Below, in pieces: positions 45,635 through 54,881 of a stretch of DNA of 64,000 nucleotides. Made by a program: the position numbers and the translations under genes. The notes under the pieces are model-generated. The model saw nothing but the letters and a program-made list of their open reading frames with translations. It did no database searches and was not told the origin of the DNA. The stretch lies in the NCBI RefSeq assembly GCF_004923205.2, contig NZ_SELD02000066.1:1-64000 (forward strand), read 5' to 3'. This DNA is from Paracoccus aeridis. Lineage in GTDB: Bacteria > Pseudomonadota > Alphaproteobacteria > Rhodobacterales > Rhodobacteraceae. The stretch's first letter is position 1. Each line of letters starts with the position of its first letter.

Positions 45635-46258
45635 TCACCTTCTTACCCAGTTCGCCACGATCAACCCCGGCACACTGTCCAGCGCCCGGTCCGCATCCCG
45701 CGCCAGGTCCAGCCGCTTTGGCAGCTTGACCTGCGGCACCAGCAGGAAGATCGGCGCGGTGACCTTGCCGCGGCCGGTCTTCGAGCGCGACATCACCGCC
45801 TGGCCCTTCGTGTTCAGCCGTCCCTCGGCCACCAGCAGACTCGGGCCGGTGCGGCGATAGACGAAGCGGAGGTGCAGCCCTCGTCGCCGCTCCCATTCGC
45901 CGGGCGTGATCCTGCCGCCGCGCAGGGACTTGCCCGCGGCGGGCAGCGGGATCGCCAGCCAGAATCCATTCTTCGAGCGGATCAGCGGTCCGGTGTCATG
46001 CGCGCCCACGATGACCGGCGCCTTGGACCAGACGAGCGAGGCGGCGTCGAGGCTGTCGCCCGACCTCGGGAAGTTCTGGCTGCGGATGGAGTTGGCAAGC
46101 CGGGGCCCGAGCCCCGCGCCGGTGATCTGCAACCGCCAGGCCGATTTCAGCCCAGTCCCGGCCTCGCGGATTGCAGCCGACACGGCTCGTTCGCCCGCAG
46201 CGACCTCCGCCGCCATCATCGCCACGATGTCGGGATCGATGTCGAGCTTGAGCTTCAT
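45635..46258 (-). CDS. DUF6441 family phage protein
   Basis: 207 residues (MKLKLDIDPDIVAMMAAEVA, then SAAIREAGTGLKSAWRLQIT), a family I know as DUF6441, in the position of a gpZ/HK97gp10-like tail completion protein: before the tail terminator and after the head-completion protein. A TTG at 46267 overlapping the upstream stop is an alternative start. Confidence 0.75.
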   Translation of the reverse strand: MKLKLDIDPDIVAMMAAEVAAGERAVSAAIREAGTGLKSAWRLQITGAGLGPRLANSIRSQNFPRSGDSLDAASLVWSKAPVIVGAHDTGPLIRSKNGFWLAIPLPAAGKSLRGGRITPGEWERRRGLHLRFVYRRTGPSLLVAEGRLNTKGQAVMSRSKTGRGKVTAPIFLLVPQVKLPKRLDLARDADRALDSVPGLIVANWVRR

Positions 46259-46263
46259 CGTGG

Positions 46264-46575
46264 TCAAACCGGGCGCAGGTCGACGGTCCAGACCAGCCGC
46301 TCACGGTCGCGAACGGGCTCGCCCTGGATCAGGAAGGCGTCGCCGTCGATCTCGATGCGGTCGCCGGGGCGCGGGGCTGGCACCTCGGCCACCCGCAGGT
46401 CGATCCGGGTGGTTTCGGACCAGAGCCGCGCGTCACCGAAGTCGGTGAGCGCATCAGCACGCCGGGCAACGACGCGCACCAGCAGGCGCGCGCCGCCATC
46501 GGCGATGTAGACCGCATCCTGCCCCATGTTCGGATCGGCGAAAAGCGCGCCGACAGCGGCGGCGAAGGCGCTCAT
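46264..46575 (-). CDS. Head completion / head-tail connector-like protein
   Basis: 103 residues: MSAFAAAVGALFADPNMGQD AVYIADGG, then a beta-rich region (RIDLRVAEVPAPRPGDRIEI DGDAFLIQG) typical of gpFII/ATP-binding sugar-like connector proteins. Overlaps the DUF2190 stop by 4 bp. Assigned by position as much as sequence. Confidence 0.65.
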   Translation of the reverse strand: MSAFAAAVGALFADPNMGQDAVYIADGGARLLVRVVARRADALTDFGDARLWSETTRIDLRVAEVPAPRPGDRIEIDGDAFLIQGEPVRDRERLVWTVDLRPV

Positions 46576-46910
46576 CAGAAGGCCCCGTTCAGTCGCACCC
46601 GGCCGATGGTGTCGCCTGCGCCGCCCGCCACCGCGACCACAGCCACGCCGATCAGGGTGTTCGACGTGGTGGTCTTGGTCGCTTCCTTGGCGGTGTTGTC
46701 CCAATAGACCTTGTCACCTGCGGCCCAGGCTTGCGATGCGACCTTCTTCAGATCGTAGACGCCGGTGAGCGCGGCCTCGACCGCCTCGCCAACGGCGGCA
46801 GTGCCAGCGGCGACGCCGAAGATGGCACCGACGAGCAGGCCATCGCCCGATGCGACAGCGTAGGGCGCGGTCAGGGTGATGGTGTTGCCGGGCTGGACGT
46901 GGTTCTTCAT
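46575..46910 (-). CDS. DUF2190 family capsid-associated protein
   Basis: 111 residues beginning MKNHVQPGNTITLTAPYAVA SGD and containing KKVASQAWAAGDKVYWDNTA K, the DUF2190 signature. These beta-rich proteins decorate or stabilise capsids and are typically encoded just after the capsid gene, as here. Confidence 0.9.
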   Translation of the reverse strand: MKNHVQPGNTITLTAPYAVASGDGLLVGAIFGVAAGTAAVGEAVEAALTGVYDLKKVASQAWAAGDKVYWDNTAKEATKTTTSNTLIGVAVVAVAGGAGDTIGRVRLNGAF

Positions 46911-46987
46911 GATGGGGATCCTCGTGGAAAGACGAAGGGCGGCCCGATTGGACCGCCCGTGTGTCAGGGTTCAGCATGGGGTGCGGC

Positions 46988-49042
46988 TTACGCGCCCGGG
47001 TTCTTGTAGAGGCCGCGCCAGTCGATGGCCTTGGCGCCGAAGTCGAGGCGGCACTTGATCTCGACGCCGTCGACGTCGAAGCCGTTGCGGGTCTCGATGT
47101 AGGCGCCCTGCTGGCCCTCGAGATAGGCGTACTCGATCGTGTCGATCTGGTTCGGGCTGGCTGCCAGATACCAGGCGGTCTCGCTGGCGGCGTCGAGGCG
47201 TGGCTCGCTGATCGGCGCGAGGGTGCGGATCGATTGCGGCACCACGCTGGACGTCGCGGCGGGCACCAGGTTCTGCGCGACCAGCTGCTCGGCCTTCAGC
47301 TCCAGCGAGGCGGGCACGATCAGGAAGGCCGGGCGGACGTTCAGCACCGTCTTCTTGTCGAGCCCGGTCTGCTTGGCCATCGCGGCGCGGGCCGCGCCGA
47401 CGCTGCTCACGTCGAGCGCAGCACCAGTGCCCGCGAGGTTCTTGTGGGTGGTGTGGAAGAGCGCGTTGCCGTCGGCCATCGCCGGGTTGGCGGTGATGAT
47501 GCCCCAGACCACGTCCGACTCCAGCTGGGCGATGGAGTTGCCGTACATCGCCGGGATGCGGGTGAAGGCGTCGAGATCGTCGTTGATCAGCGTCTGGCGG
47601 GTGATGGCGACCACCCGGCCATAGGTCTTCACCTTGTAGCTCTCCTTGCTCTCGCCCAGCGTGCCGCGCTTGAACTCGCCGCTCTCGCCGACCTCCAGCA
47701 GCTGCGGGGCCTCGCCGAGCTGGACCCGGTGCATCGCCTTGAAGTCGGTGGCCAGCACCTGGCGGCAGAACAGCATGAACGTCCGGGGATAGGCGTCGTA
47801 GGCCTGCCGCAGGGTCTTGTTGGTGACCGCCGACAGGATCTCGGGGAAGTCCGAGGTCGAGTGCAGCGCCCGCGTCGCCACCTCATCGCGCGACAGGCCC
47901 CGCGTGTTGACCCCGGCATTGCCGAGGCTTTCGCGGGCGAGTTCCAGCAGGGTCATGCCGCGGTACTGGCGGGCAGCGTCTTCGAGCTGGAACAGCGTCG
48001 GGCTGTAGCGGTGGAGCAGCGCATTCGCCACCGCGTCGCGGCGGGTGATGCGCTCGTCCCGGCCACCGAGCGGGACCGAGACATGCGGGAAGGTCCGGGT
48101 CTCATCGGATTTCGCGGCGACCTGGTCGAGGATCAGGCGGCGGGACTCGTCGACGCTGACGCCGCGCTTGACCAGATCTTCGGCGAAGCCGCGCTCGAGG
48201 TTCAGCCGCCCTGCCAGATCGTAAATGGTGGACACGCGGTCGCGCTCGGCCTCGCGGGCACGGGTCGCGACCGCCTCGGTGTCGGGCGAGGGAGTTGCCT
48301 GCGTCTTCGGCTGGCTGCGCGTCTCGCTGGCGGCGACCTTCGGGTCGGGCGCAGCCGAGCTCAGTTCGGTCATGGGGGTGTCCTCGGTTTCGACCGGCTC
48401 GGTCGGCTGGGTGGTGGCGGGTGCGGCGGCGTTGCGCGCCGCGGTCTGGGTCTTGTCCGTCATCGGGGATGCTCCTTGCGGTGTGGGGGCGTCCCGGCGG
48501 TGGAGGACGCAGTCGTGAAGGGGGTGCTGGGCGCGGAAGCCCGCGGCGGGGTCGGCGCCCACCGCGACAGCGGAGACCTCGAACGGCGTCCAGTCGACCG
48601 CCCGCCAAAGCTCGCGGGCGGCCTCGGCCTTCGAGACCTCGAAGCGGTGGACCTGGTAGCCGATGGAGACCGCGCGGATGTGCCCGGCCTGGATGTCGCG
48701 CCAGATCGGCTCGACGTCGGCGCGTTCGCTGATCCGCACCAGCGCGATGCCGCGCCCGTTCTCGATCCGGGCGGAACCGGGGACGACAGAGCCGATCACC
48801 GCGTCGAGCGTGTCGAGCTCGTGCACCTTCAGGAAGGGCGCACCCGCGTTCAGCCGGTCGAGCCGGACATGGGCCGGGTCGAGGCTCAGCTCCTCGTCAT
48901 AGGGCTCGCCGAAGAAGGTGGCGCGGCGGACGCGGGCCCCGGCCGACCAGACCACCTCCACGGTGCGGCTGTCGGCATCAGCCGTGTTCGGCGCAAGCTC
49001 CGCCGACCGGCGCATGGCCGGCAGTTCGATCATCGTGTCCAT
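46988..49042 (-). CDS. Prohead protease - major capsid protein fusion
   Basis: 684 residues. The N-terminal ~200 residues are a herpes/HK97-like maturation protease (FLKVHELDTLDAVIGSV with His; IRAVSIGYQVHRFEVSKAE with Ser). A low-complexity Thr/Pro/Ala linker (~215-290) leads to the capsid-type region (from ~300; RRDAVANALLHRY, VFLFC-like MLFCRQVLATDFKAMHR). Fusions of this kind are a known class in phages with lambda-like terminases. The protease must cut itself free during maturation. ATG at 49042; the frame is open to 49195. Confidence 0.9.
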   Translation of the reverse strand: MDTMIELPAMRRSAELAPNTADADSRTVEVVWSAGARVRRATFFGEPYDEELSLDPAHVRLDRLNAGAPFLKVHELDTLDAVIGSVVPGSARIENGRGIALVRISERADVEPIWRDIQAGHIRAVSIGYQVHRFEVSKAEAARELWRAVDWTPFEVSAVAVGADPAAGFRAQHPLHDCVLHRRDAPTPQGASPMTDKTQTAARNAAAPATTQPTEPVETEDTPMTELSSAAPDPKVAASETRSQPKTQATPSPDTEAVATRAREAERDRVSTIYDLAGRLNLERGFAEDLVKRGVSVDESRRLILDQVAAKSDETRTFPHVSVPLGGRDERITRRDAVANALLHRYSPTLFQLEDAARQYRGMTLLELARESLGNAGVNTRGLSRDEVATRALHSTSDFPEILSAVTNKTLRQAYDAYPRTFMLFCRQVLATDFKAMHRVQLGEAPQLLEVGESGEFKRGTLGESKESYKVKTYGRVVAITRQTLINDDLDAFTRIPAMYGNSIAQLESDVVWGIITANPAMADGNALFHTTHKNLAGTGAALDVSSVGAARAAMAKQTGLDKKTVLNVRPAFLIVPASLELKAEQLVAQNLVPAATSSVVPQSIRTLAPISEPRLDAASETAWYLAASPNQIDTIEYAYLEGQQGAYIETRNGFDVDGVEIKCRLDFGAKAIDWRGLYKNPGA

Positions 49043-49046
49043 GAGG

Positions 49047-50591
49047 TCAGTCCTGTTGGTCGGCCTGCGCCGGATCGGTTTCCGCGTTGGCAATTGTGTC
49101 GTCGGCGGCGGGATCGGTCGCCGGATCGTTGCTCTGCGCGCTGCCGGTCTTGGTGACGCGGCGCGGGTCGCTGTCGAGCACCAGCCCGAGCGCATCGAGC
49201 TTGGCGTTGGTCGCCGCGATCTCGGCCAGCACGGCGTCGGGATTGCGGCCCTGTTTGGCGATCACCTCGGCCAGCGTCATGGTGCCGGACCGGATCGACA
49301 GCAGGTTCGCCATCGCATCCTTCTGCGGATCGACCGCCTCGAACTTCGGCGGCGACCATTCGACCGGTACGATGGGCGACGGGATCTGACCCGCCGCCCA
49401 CGCAGCCTCGGTGAACCACCGCCAGACCGGCGCACAGAACATCGGAATGAACAGCTGCCATTGGACGGCGTCGATCTGGCGGCGGAACTCCACTAGCCCC
49501 GCCCGGATCGAGGAATAGTTCACCTGGGACAGGTCCCCGGTCAGCAACTCGTAGGGCACCCGGAACCCGGCCGAGATCGTGTGCAGGCTGGCCCGCTTGT
49601 ATTCGCCATAGCCGCCGGTGGCGGAGGGCTGGTTGAAGCGGATGTCCTTGCCGCCGCGTGCATAGGCAATCAGCCCCGGTTCGAACTGCTCGACCCGGTT
49701 GCCGTCGGCATCGACCACCGAGGGCGCGATGCCCTGCTGCGCCTCGTCTTCGCCGAAGACGATGGCGGTGACGCAGGCCTCGGTCTTCTTGCGGACCAGT
49801 TCGGCCACTTCGTAATCGTCGAGGTCGCGCAAAGAGCGGATCACCGGCGCACCCCAGGGAACGCCACGCGCCTGCGTGCGCTGCTTTTCATAGACATGGG
49901 CAATCTCGGTCGCAGGAACCGGGCGGCTGTCGAGCCCACCGCGCAAGACACCATGGGCATCGCCGGGGTGTTCCGGGTGCAGCCAATAGGCGCGACGCTT
50001 GCCGACCGGGTCGAACTCGATCCCCTGCACGAGGCGTCCCGCGCCGAGGACGCCGGATTTGGTGGCGTCGAGGAAGTCGGCCTCCAGCACCTGCAATTGC
50101 AGCGGCACCGGAAGGCCGTCCGAGGATCGGCGCAGGCGGCGGCGCACCAGAACCTCGCCCGCCTCGACCATCTCCCGGCAGATCAGCGTCTGCAGCCCGT
50201 AGAAGTCGAGCTGGCCGTCGGCGTCGCAGTCCGCCGTCCAGCGTTCGAAGAGCGCGTCGACCTTGCGGTCGAGCGTGTCGTCGCCGCTCGCGGCGCGGGG
50301 CATGATGCCCGCGCCGATGATGTTGTTGACCAGCACCGCGACGGCCTTGGCCGCGTGCGGGTTGTTGCGCACGAGATCGCGCATCCGGTCGCGCAACAGC
50401 GCCCCGGCCACGCCGATCTCGGTGTCGGCGGAGGATCCCGGCGCGCGCCAGCCCTCGGTGCGCCGTCCGCGTGCGGCGCCATCGTAACCGCGCGTCAGCG
50501 TCTCGAAGGCCTGACGCGCCATCACGCGGCGGGCCGCCATGCGCGGCGCCACCGTGGCGATGGCGTGATCGAACCAGGTCGCCGACATCAC
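49047..50591 (-). CDS. Phage portal protein, lambda family
   Basis: 514 residues of the lambda gpB portal family: RDRMRDLVRNNPHAAKAVAV LVNNIIGAG, LQVLEADFLD, and FRVPYELLTGDLSQVNYSS IRAG. Forms the dodecameric DNA entry ring. Overlaps the gpW-like gene by 4 bp and precedes the capsid fusion gene by 4 bp. Confidence 0.95.
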   Translation of the reverse strand: MMSATWFDHAIATVAPRMAARRVMARQAFETLTRGYDGAARGRRTEGWRAPGSSADTEIGVAGALLRDRMRDLVRNNPHAAKAVAVLVNNIIGAGIMPRAASGDDTLDRKVDALFERWTADCDADGQLDFYGLQTLICREMVEAGEVLVRRRLRRSSDGLPVPLQLQVLEADFLDATKSGVLGAGRLVQGIEFDPVGKRRAYWLHPEHPGDAHGVLRGGLDSRPVPATEIAHVYEKQRTQARGVPWGAPVIRSLRDLDDYEVAELVRKKTEACVTAIVFGEDEAQQGIAPSVVDADGNRVEQFEPGLIAYARGGKDIRFNQPSATGGYGEYKRASLHTISAGFRVPYELLTGDLSQVNYSSIRAGLVEFRRQIDAVQWQLFIPMFCAPVWRWFTEAAWAAGQIPSPIVPVEWSPPKFEAVDPQKDAMANLLSIRSGTMTLAEVIAKQGRNPDAVLAEIAATNAKLDALGLVLDSDPRRVTKTGSAQSNDPATDPAADDTIANAETDPAQADQQD

Positions 50592-50797
50592 CGGTCCCCG
50601 CGCGAGAAGCCCGCGAGACCGGCCACCGGCAGCGGCCGTGTCGTGCCCGCGATGGCGCGCTCGATGGTTCGGATGCGGGCGAGCAGGTCCGCGGCCGCGC
50701 CGTAGTCCACCGACTTGCCGTCATAGCTGACGCGGGTCGTGCCGCTGGCATAGGCGCGGCGCAGCGCCGAGAGCTCGGATTCCGTCCAGTCGGTCAT
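50588..50797 (-). CDS. gpW-like head-tail joining protein
   Basis: 69 residues: MTDWTESELSALRRAYASGT, VSYDGKSVDYGAAADLLARI and IERAIA. Small helical gpW-type protein, in the lambda order terminase - gpW - portal. Its ATG is 2 bp after the terminase stop. Confidence 0.85.
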   Translation of the reverse strand: MTDWTESELSALRRAYASGTTRVSYDGKSVDYGAAADLLARIRTIERAIAGTTRPLPVAGLAGFSRGDR

Positions 50798-50799
50798 GT

Positions 50800-52803
50800 T
50801 CAAAACCATCCTCCGCGCCGTCCGAGCCAGTCGGAGCGGCGCTTGCCCTGCGGGGCCTGTCCCGGCCGGTTGATCTGCCCGGCGGGATCGGTGTCGGTGG
50901 GGGCGGCCCCGAGTTGATCCTCGAGGTCGCGCCATTTCTCGTCGGACCAGCGGTCCGCGCCCGCGATCCAGGCGGCGGCGCGGGCGTAGACCCGGCAATC
51001 CAGCGCCTCGTTGCGCTCGCGCAGCTTCTGCCACTCCAGCCGGGCGAAGCCGCGCTTCGTGCGCACCGTCACCAGCTGTTCGGCCACGAACTGCTTGAGC
51101 CATTCGTTCTCGACCCAATGCGGCAGGTGCACCGAGCCGGGCGGGAAGGCCGCCCCGTCGGCCATGTCCTCGTCGGTCGGACGCGCCAACCGCAGGAAGC
51201 GGTAGGTCTCGGCCTTGAAGGTCGACACCGCCACGGTCCAGAGCCGTGCGCCGCGGCGCAGCCGCTTCCCGCCCTCGGTCGCGTCGACGAAGGTCGGCCC
51301 CGAGACGGGGCTCGAGCGGTTGAACCCCTCGACGCCCTTGACCGGCGACACCTGCGCGAACCCCTGCGCGCGCGACCAGGAATAGACCGCCGGGGCCTCG
51401 TAGCCGGTGTCGATGGCCAGCCGCGCAATGCGCAGATGAGCGCCGCGTTCATGCGGCCAGCTTCTGTCCAGCAGCGCTGTCAATTCCGACCAAGCGTCAT
51501 GCCGATCCGGCCCGCCCTCGATGACGACGTGATCGACGAGCCAGCTTTCCAGCCCGCGACCCCAGGCCCAGACATCGACCTCGATCCGGTCCTTCTGCAC
51601 GTCGGCCCCGGCCGTCAGGAACAGCCCGCCCGCAGGCACCGTGCCGGAGGTCCAGCGCTCGCGGCGGTCGTAGAGCCGCTGCCAGTCTGGGGCTTCGCCG
51701 GTTTCGACCCATGTCTCGCCGAGGATCGTGTTCCGAAACGCCTTGACCGCCTCGTCCGAACCTTGCGCCGCGTCCCATGCCCGCACGATCCGCTCCCAGC
51801 TCAGCCAGCCGATCGGCGAGTAGAGTGCCGAGAGGTGATACCCGACCGTGGTCGGATCGGCGGCCGTGGCGGTCGCCCGCCATTCGCCGCCCTCCAGCAT
51901 CGCCGTCTTGTGGTGTTCCGCGACTGCCGCGTCGCAGCCCTCGCAGTGATACTCGGCCGTCTCCGGGCGGCCTTTCTGCCAGCGCAGCCGGTCGAACTTC
52001 AGCCACTGCATCGCCCCGCAATGCGGGCACGGCACGAAGAACCGCCGCTGGTCGCTGGCCTCGTATTCCCGCTCGATCCGGCTCAGCCCGCGGATCGTTG
52101 GCGTCGAGACCAGCAGCACCTTGCGCCGGTGCGCGAAGGTCAGCGACCGGGCCTCGGCCAACGTCACCGGGTCGCCTTCCTCGTCGGCCGAGGCCGGATA
52201 GGCGTCGACCTCGTCGAGGAAGATGTACCGCGCCGGGGTCGAGCGCAGCCCGACCGCCGAGTTCGCCCCGGTCATGATCAGGATGCCGCCCGCGAACTCC
52301 TTGGACAGCATCGTGTTGCCCGCGTCGCGCGACCGGGCCGGTTTGACCCGTTCCCGCAGCTCCGGGCTCTCGTCGATCAGCGGGTCGATCCGCTGGCGCG
52401 AGTTCCGCTTGGCCAGTTCTACCGTCGGCTGGACCGCCAGCATCGGGCCCGGCGCCTGGTGGATGGCGAAGCCGATCCAGTTGTTCCCTGCCTCGGTCGC
52501 GCCGACCTGTGCGGCCTTCATGAATACGATCCGCTGCGTGGGATCGCCGGGCGACAGCCGGTCCATGATCTCGCGCATGTAGGGCGTACGCACCGTGCGA
52601 TACCGCCCCGGTTCGGCCGAGGCGCGGCCCGAGAGCATCCGGTGCCGGTCCGCCCATTCCGAGACGGTCAGGTCCGGATCAGGCCGCAGCCCGTTGCCCC
52701 AGGCGCGCAGGATCTCGCCCGCGCCGTCGAAGTCAGTCAGCGCGTCATCTTCACCGGAAGTCGGGCCGGACCTCGGCGAGTTCGTCGAGGTGGGCGCGTA
52801 CAT
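50800..52803 (-). CDS. Phage terminase large subunit (GpA family)
   Basis: 667 residues of the lambda GpA family. ATPase domain: RIVFMKAAQVGATEAGNNWI with the Walker A-like Q-V-G-A-T-E, and FLDEVDAYP (Walker B). A CPHCG...CEGC zinc motif follows at ~260-295, then the RNase-H-like nuclease (ADVQKDRIEVDVW, LAIDTGYEA). Packages DNA into the prohead. Overlaps the small subunit gene by 53 bp. Confidence 0.96.
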   Translation of the reverse strand: MYAPTSTNSPRSGPTSGEDDALTDFDGAGEILRAWGNGLRPDPDLTVSEWADRHRMLSGRASAEPGRYRTVRTPYMREIMDRLSPGDPTQRIVFMKAAQVGATEAGNNWIGFAIHQAPGPMLAVQPTVELAKRNSRQRIDPLIDESPELRERVKPARSRDAGNTMLSKEFAGGILIMTGANSAVGLRSTPARYIFLDEVDAYPASADEEGDPVTLAEARSLTFAHRRKVLLVSTPTIRGLSRIEREYEASDQRRFFVPCPHCGAMQWLKFDRLRWQKGRPETAEYHCEGCDAAVAEHHKTAMLEGGEWRATATAADPTTVGYHLSALYSPIGWLSWERIVRAWDAAQGSDEAVKAFRNTILGETWVETGEAPDWQRLYDRRERWTSGTVPAGGLFLTAGADVQKDRIEVDVWAWGRGLESWLVDHVVIEGGPDRHDAWSELTALLDRSWPHERGAHLRIARLAIDTGYEAPAVYSWSRAQGFAQVSPVKGVEGFNRSSPVSGPTFVDATEGGKRLRRGARLWTVAVSTFKAETYRFLRLARPTDEDMADGAAFPPGSVHLPHWVENEWLKQFVAEQLVTVRTKRGFARLEWQKLRERNEALDCRVYARAAAWIAGADRWSDEKWRDLEDQLGAAPTDTDPAGQINRPGQAPQGKRRSDWLGRRGGWF

Positions 52804-53347
52804 GTTTCTCCAGCACCTTCTGCATCGCGGCTGGCTCCACGGTGATCTGCTGGCCCGTCGCGTCGCTGCACGAGGCCGAGAGCTCGGCCGCCATCAGCGC
52901 CGCCGCGCGTGCAGGCCAATTCACCCACGCGTCCCGTTCCTCCCGCGCCAGCCGGAACACCAGCGCCAGCGCGCGGGCCCGCTCAATCAACTCCCCCTTC
53001 AGCTTCTGGAGACGGATGCGCCGCTCCTGTGCCTTCAGCACCTCGTTCGCGGTTTTCGCCTGCAGGAAGGTCGTCCCGCCGCCGACGGCGGGGACTGCCA
53101 GCCCCTGTTCGCGTAGCGTGTCGCCGACGGCCGCCACCGCCGCCTCGGGGACGGGTTTCAGCTTCGGCGCGGGCGGCTTCCTCGTCTTCGACGGGTCCGT
53201 CGTCTCGGCACGCCGGGCGTCGCTGGCGGCCGCGTTGATGCTGCCGTCGGGATGGAGGACCAGCCGTTCGGCCGTCTTCGCCTTCTGGATCGCGCCCCGC
53301 GACAGCCCGACATGGGCGGCGTACTGGCGCTCGCTCATGCCCTGCAT
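52751..53347 (-). CDS. Terminase small subunit-like protein
   Basis: 198 residues. N-terminal HTH (MSERQYAAHVGLSRGAIQKA), a Lys/Pro-rich hinge (KTRKPPAPKLKPVP), then helical DNA-terminase-like region (AREERDAWVNWPARAAALMA) ending in an oligomerisation-type helix. Position before GpA is the small terminase position. ATG at 53347 or 53338. Confidence 0.8.
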   Translation of the reverse strand: MQGMSERQYAAHVGLSRGAIQKAKTAERLVLHPDGSINAAASDARRAETTDPSKTRKPPAPKLKPVPEAAVAAVGDTLREQGLAVPAVGGGTTFLQAKTANEVLKAQERRIRLQKLKGELIERARALALVFRLAREERDAWVNWPARAAALMAAELSASCSDATGQQITVEPAAMQKVLEKHVRAHLDELAEVRPDFR

Positions 53348-53376
53348 CGACGGCTCCGATTGTCATTCAAGATCAT

Positions 53377-53399
53377 GTGCTTATCGAGTTGATAAGCAC
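53377..53399. promoter_or_regulatory. Operator-like inverted repeat between divergent prophage genes
   Basis: GTGCTTATC (53377-53385) and GATAAGCAC (53391-53399), perfect 9-bp arms with a 5-nt spacer. It sits in the 111-bp region between the small terminase gene (minus) and the plus-strand gene at 53459, so could switch late versus accessory transcription. Confidence 0.6.
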
Positions 53400-53458
53400 G
53401 GCGGACAGAGCGAACGTCACTCCAACGAAGCGATGCAACTCACCAAGGAGCCACTACG

Positions 53459-53767
53459 ATGACCACCCGCCTGAACCCGATCACCACCCCGGGCTTTGAG
53501 GCCCGCGCCGAGAAGGCGCGCCGGAACAAGGGTGAGCCCAGTTCCGCCACCGGTTCGAGGAACCGGGCGAACGCGCTCGCAGCCTTCATCGGCAAGAAGG
53601 CCGAGATCGACGAGATGCTCGCCCGCCTGCAGGCGCTCAGCGACGACCATTTCAACTGCCACCCCGAAGAGGTGGGCTGGGCCATGGTCGGCACCCTCGA
53701 ACACTACGCCAGCCTCCTGAAGCGCATCACCGACAGCGCCTTCGGCGAGGGCGAGCACGCCCGCTGA
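53459..53767 (+). CDS. Hypothetical prophage protein
   Basis: 102 residues with AAGGAG ribosome-binding site. Basic N-terminus (ARAEKARRNKGEPSSATGSR) and helical C-terminus (ALSDDHFNCHPEEVGWAMVG TLEHY). First of three plus-strand genes facing away from the terminase. Family not recognised; the composition is natural. Confidence 0.65.
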   Translation: MTTRLNPITTPGFEARAEKARRNKGEPSSATGSRNRANALAAFIGKKAEIDEMLARLQALSDDHFNCHPEEVGWAMVGTLEHYASLLKRITDSAFGEGEHAR

Positions 53768-53863
53768 TCTCCGGCGCTGCCGGAACTCCCGCCGCGCGCC
53801 CTGCGCGGCTCGGGGTCGTAGAAGGCGCCGCATGACGCGGGCCTCGAGCAAGGAGACGACCCC

Positions 53864-54400
53864 ATGACCCAGATTCAGCTTTCCGACGCCCAAGCCGTCA
53901 TCCTGTCCACCGCCTGCGCGCGCGAGGACGGGGCGGTCTTTCCCGTCACCGCCAGCCTCAAGGGCGGCGCCGTCGGCAACGTCTGCAAGAGCCTTCTGAA
54001 GCAGGGCCTGATCGAGGAAATCGGCGCCACGGACGTCAACACGGTCTGGCGGCACGACGAGGAGCGCGGCCCGATCACGCTGCGCGCCACCCCTCTGGCC
54101 TACAGCACCCTCGGGATCACGGACGAGCAGGACGACACGCTGCCGGCTGAGACGCCAACCGCCCCGGTCCAGCGCCGGAAGGGCACCAAGCAGGAGACCC
54201 TGATCGAGATGCTCCGCGCCGAGGGCGGCGCGACCATCGACGAGATCGTCGCCGAAACGGGCTGGCTGAGTCATACAGTCAGAGGAGCGATGTCCGGCGC
54301 CCTGAAAAAGAAGCTCGGGCTGACCATAATCTCCGAGAAGGTCGATGGCGGCGCACGTCGCTACCGCATCTGCGACATGCGCGAGGGGGCCGGGCGTTGA
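53864..54400 (+). CDS. DUF3489 domain-containing protein
   Basis: 178 residues. The C-terminal ~70 (GTKQETLIEMLRAEGGATID, then VAETGWLSHTVRGAMSGALK) is DUF3489, a winged-helix-like domain of unknown function common in alphaproteobacterial prophages. The N-terminal part (LSDAQAVILSTACAREDGAV) is also typical. AAGGAG precedes the ATG. Confidence 0.85.
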   Translation: MTQIQLSDAQAVILSTACAREDGAVFPVTASLKGGAVGNVCKSLLKQGLIEEIGATDVNTVWRHDEERGPITLRATPLAYSTLGITDEQDDTLPAETPTAPVQRRKGTKQETLIEMLRAEGGATIDEIVAETGWLSHTVRGAMSGALKKKLGLTIISEKVDGGARRYRICDMREGAGR

Positions 54401-54603
54401 GCCCCGCCGACCGCCCGGACCCGCAGCACCGCATCCTCGGGATCGCGCTGCAGCTGGCGGCATATCCCCCGCTCCGCAAGCACGAGCATTCCTACGAGGC
54501 CCGAGTGCCATGGCGCCTCATCAAGGAGCTGCGCGAGGTCCTCAGGGACGCAGGGGTGGATTGGCGCGCGGTCCACGCCACGCTCCGCCAAGGGGACGCG
54601 TAG
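54397..54603 (+). CDS. Small hypothetical protein after DUF3489
   Basis: 68 residues from a TTG overlapping the DUF3489 stop. Helical C-terminus (WRLIKELREVLRDAGVDWRA VHATL). Coupled to the upstream gene; no family known to me. Confidence 0.55.
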   Translation: MSPADRPDPQHRILGIALQLAAYPPLRKHEHSYEARVPWRLIKELREVLRDAGVDWRAVHATLRQGDA

Positions 54604-54626
54604 ATCGGTCAGCCAATGCCCATGAG

Positions 54627-54652
54627 CCGCCGCCCCGCATTCTGGGCGGCGG
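54627..54652. terminator. Bidirectional terminator hairpin
   Basis: CCGCCGCCC and GGGCGGCGG form a perfect 9-bp stem with an 8-nt loop between convergent genes ending at 54603 and 54657. No T-tract, but the stem is strong and its position is right. Confidence 0.6.
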
Positions 54653-54656
54653 TGTC

Positions 54657-54881
54657 TCATTCTGCGCTCTGGACCCGGATCGCCTCGAACAACCGACGCA
54701 GCAGGTAGCCGCGCGCCAGCGAGACGCCGACGAAGGCGAGGCCGATGGTCAGATGCTCCGCAAGCCCCGTCTCGATCCCGAACCACGGGAACACGACGAT
54801 CTGCGTGGCGATGGCCAGCACATAGCCGACGACGACATTCGTCGCGGCCTCGACCATCGACATGATCCGGCTCTGCTTCAC
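54657..54881 (-). CDS. Two-TM membrane protein (DUF7220-like)
   Basis: 74 residues: MKQSRIMSMVEAATNVVVGY and a second hydrophobic helix (LAEHLTIGLAFVGVSLARGY). I recall this as DUF7220, a small prophage membrane protein of unknown function. Its ATG overlaps the preceding stop. Confidence 0.7.
   Translation of the reverse strand: MKQSRIMSMVEAATNVVVGYVLAIATQIVVFPWFGIETGLAEHLTIGLAFVGVSLARGYLLRRLFEAIRVQSAE

Noticed and set aside
53417-54511. A 364-codon minus-strand frame opposite the DUF3489 gene
   Set aside because: Shadow frame of plus-strand genes that have good Shine-Dalgarno sites and a known domain.
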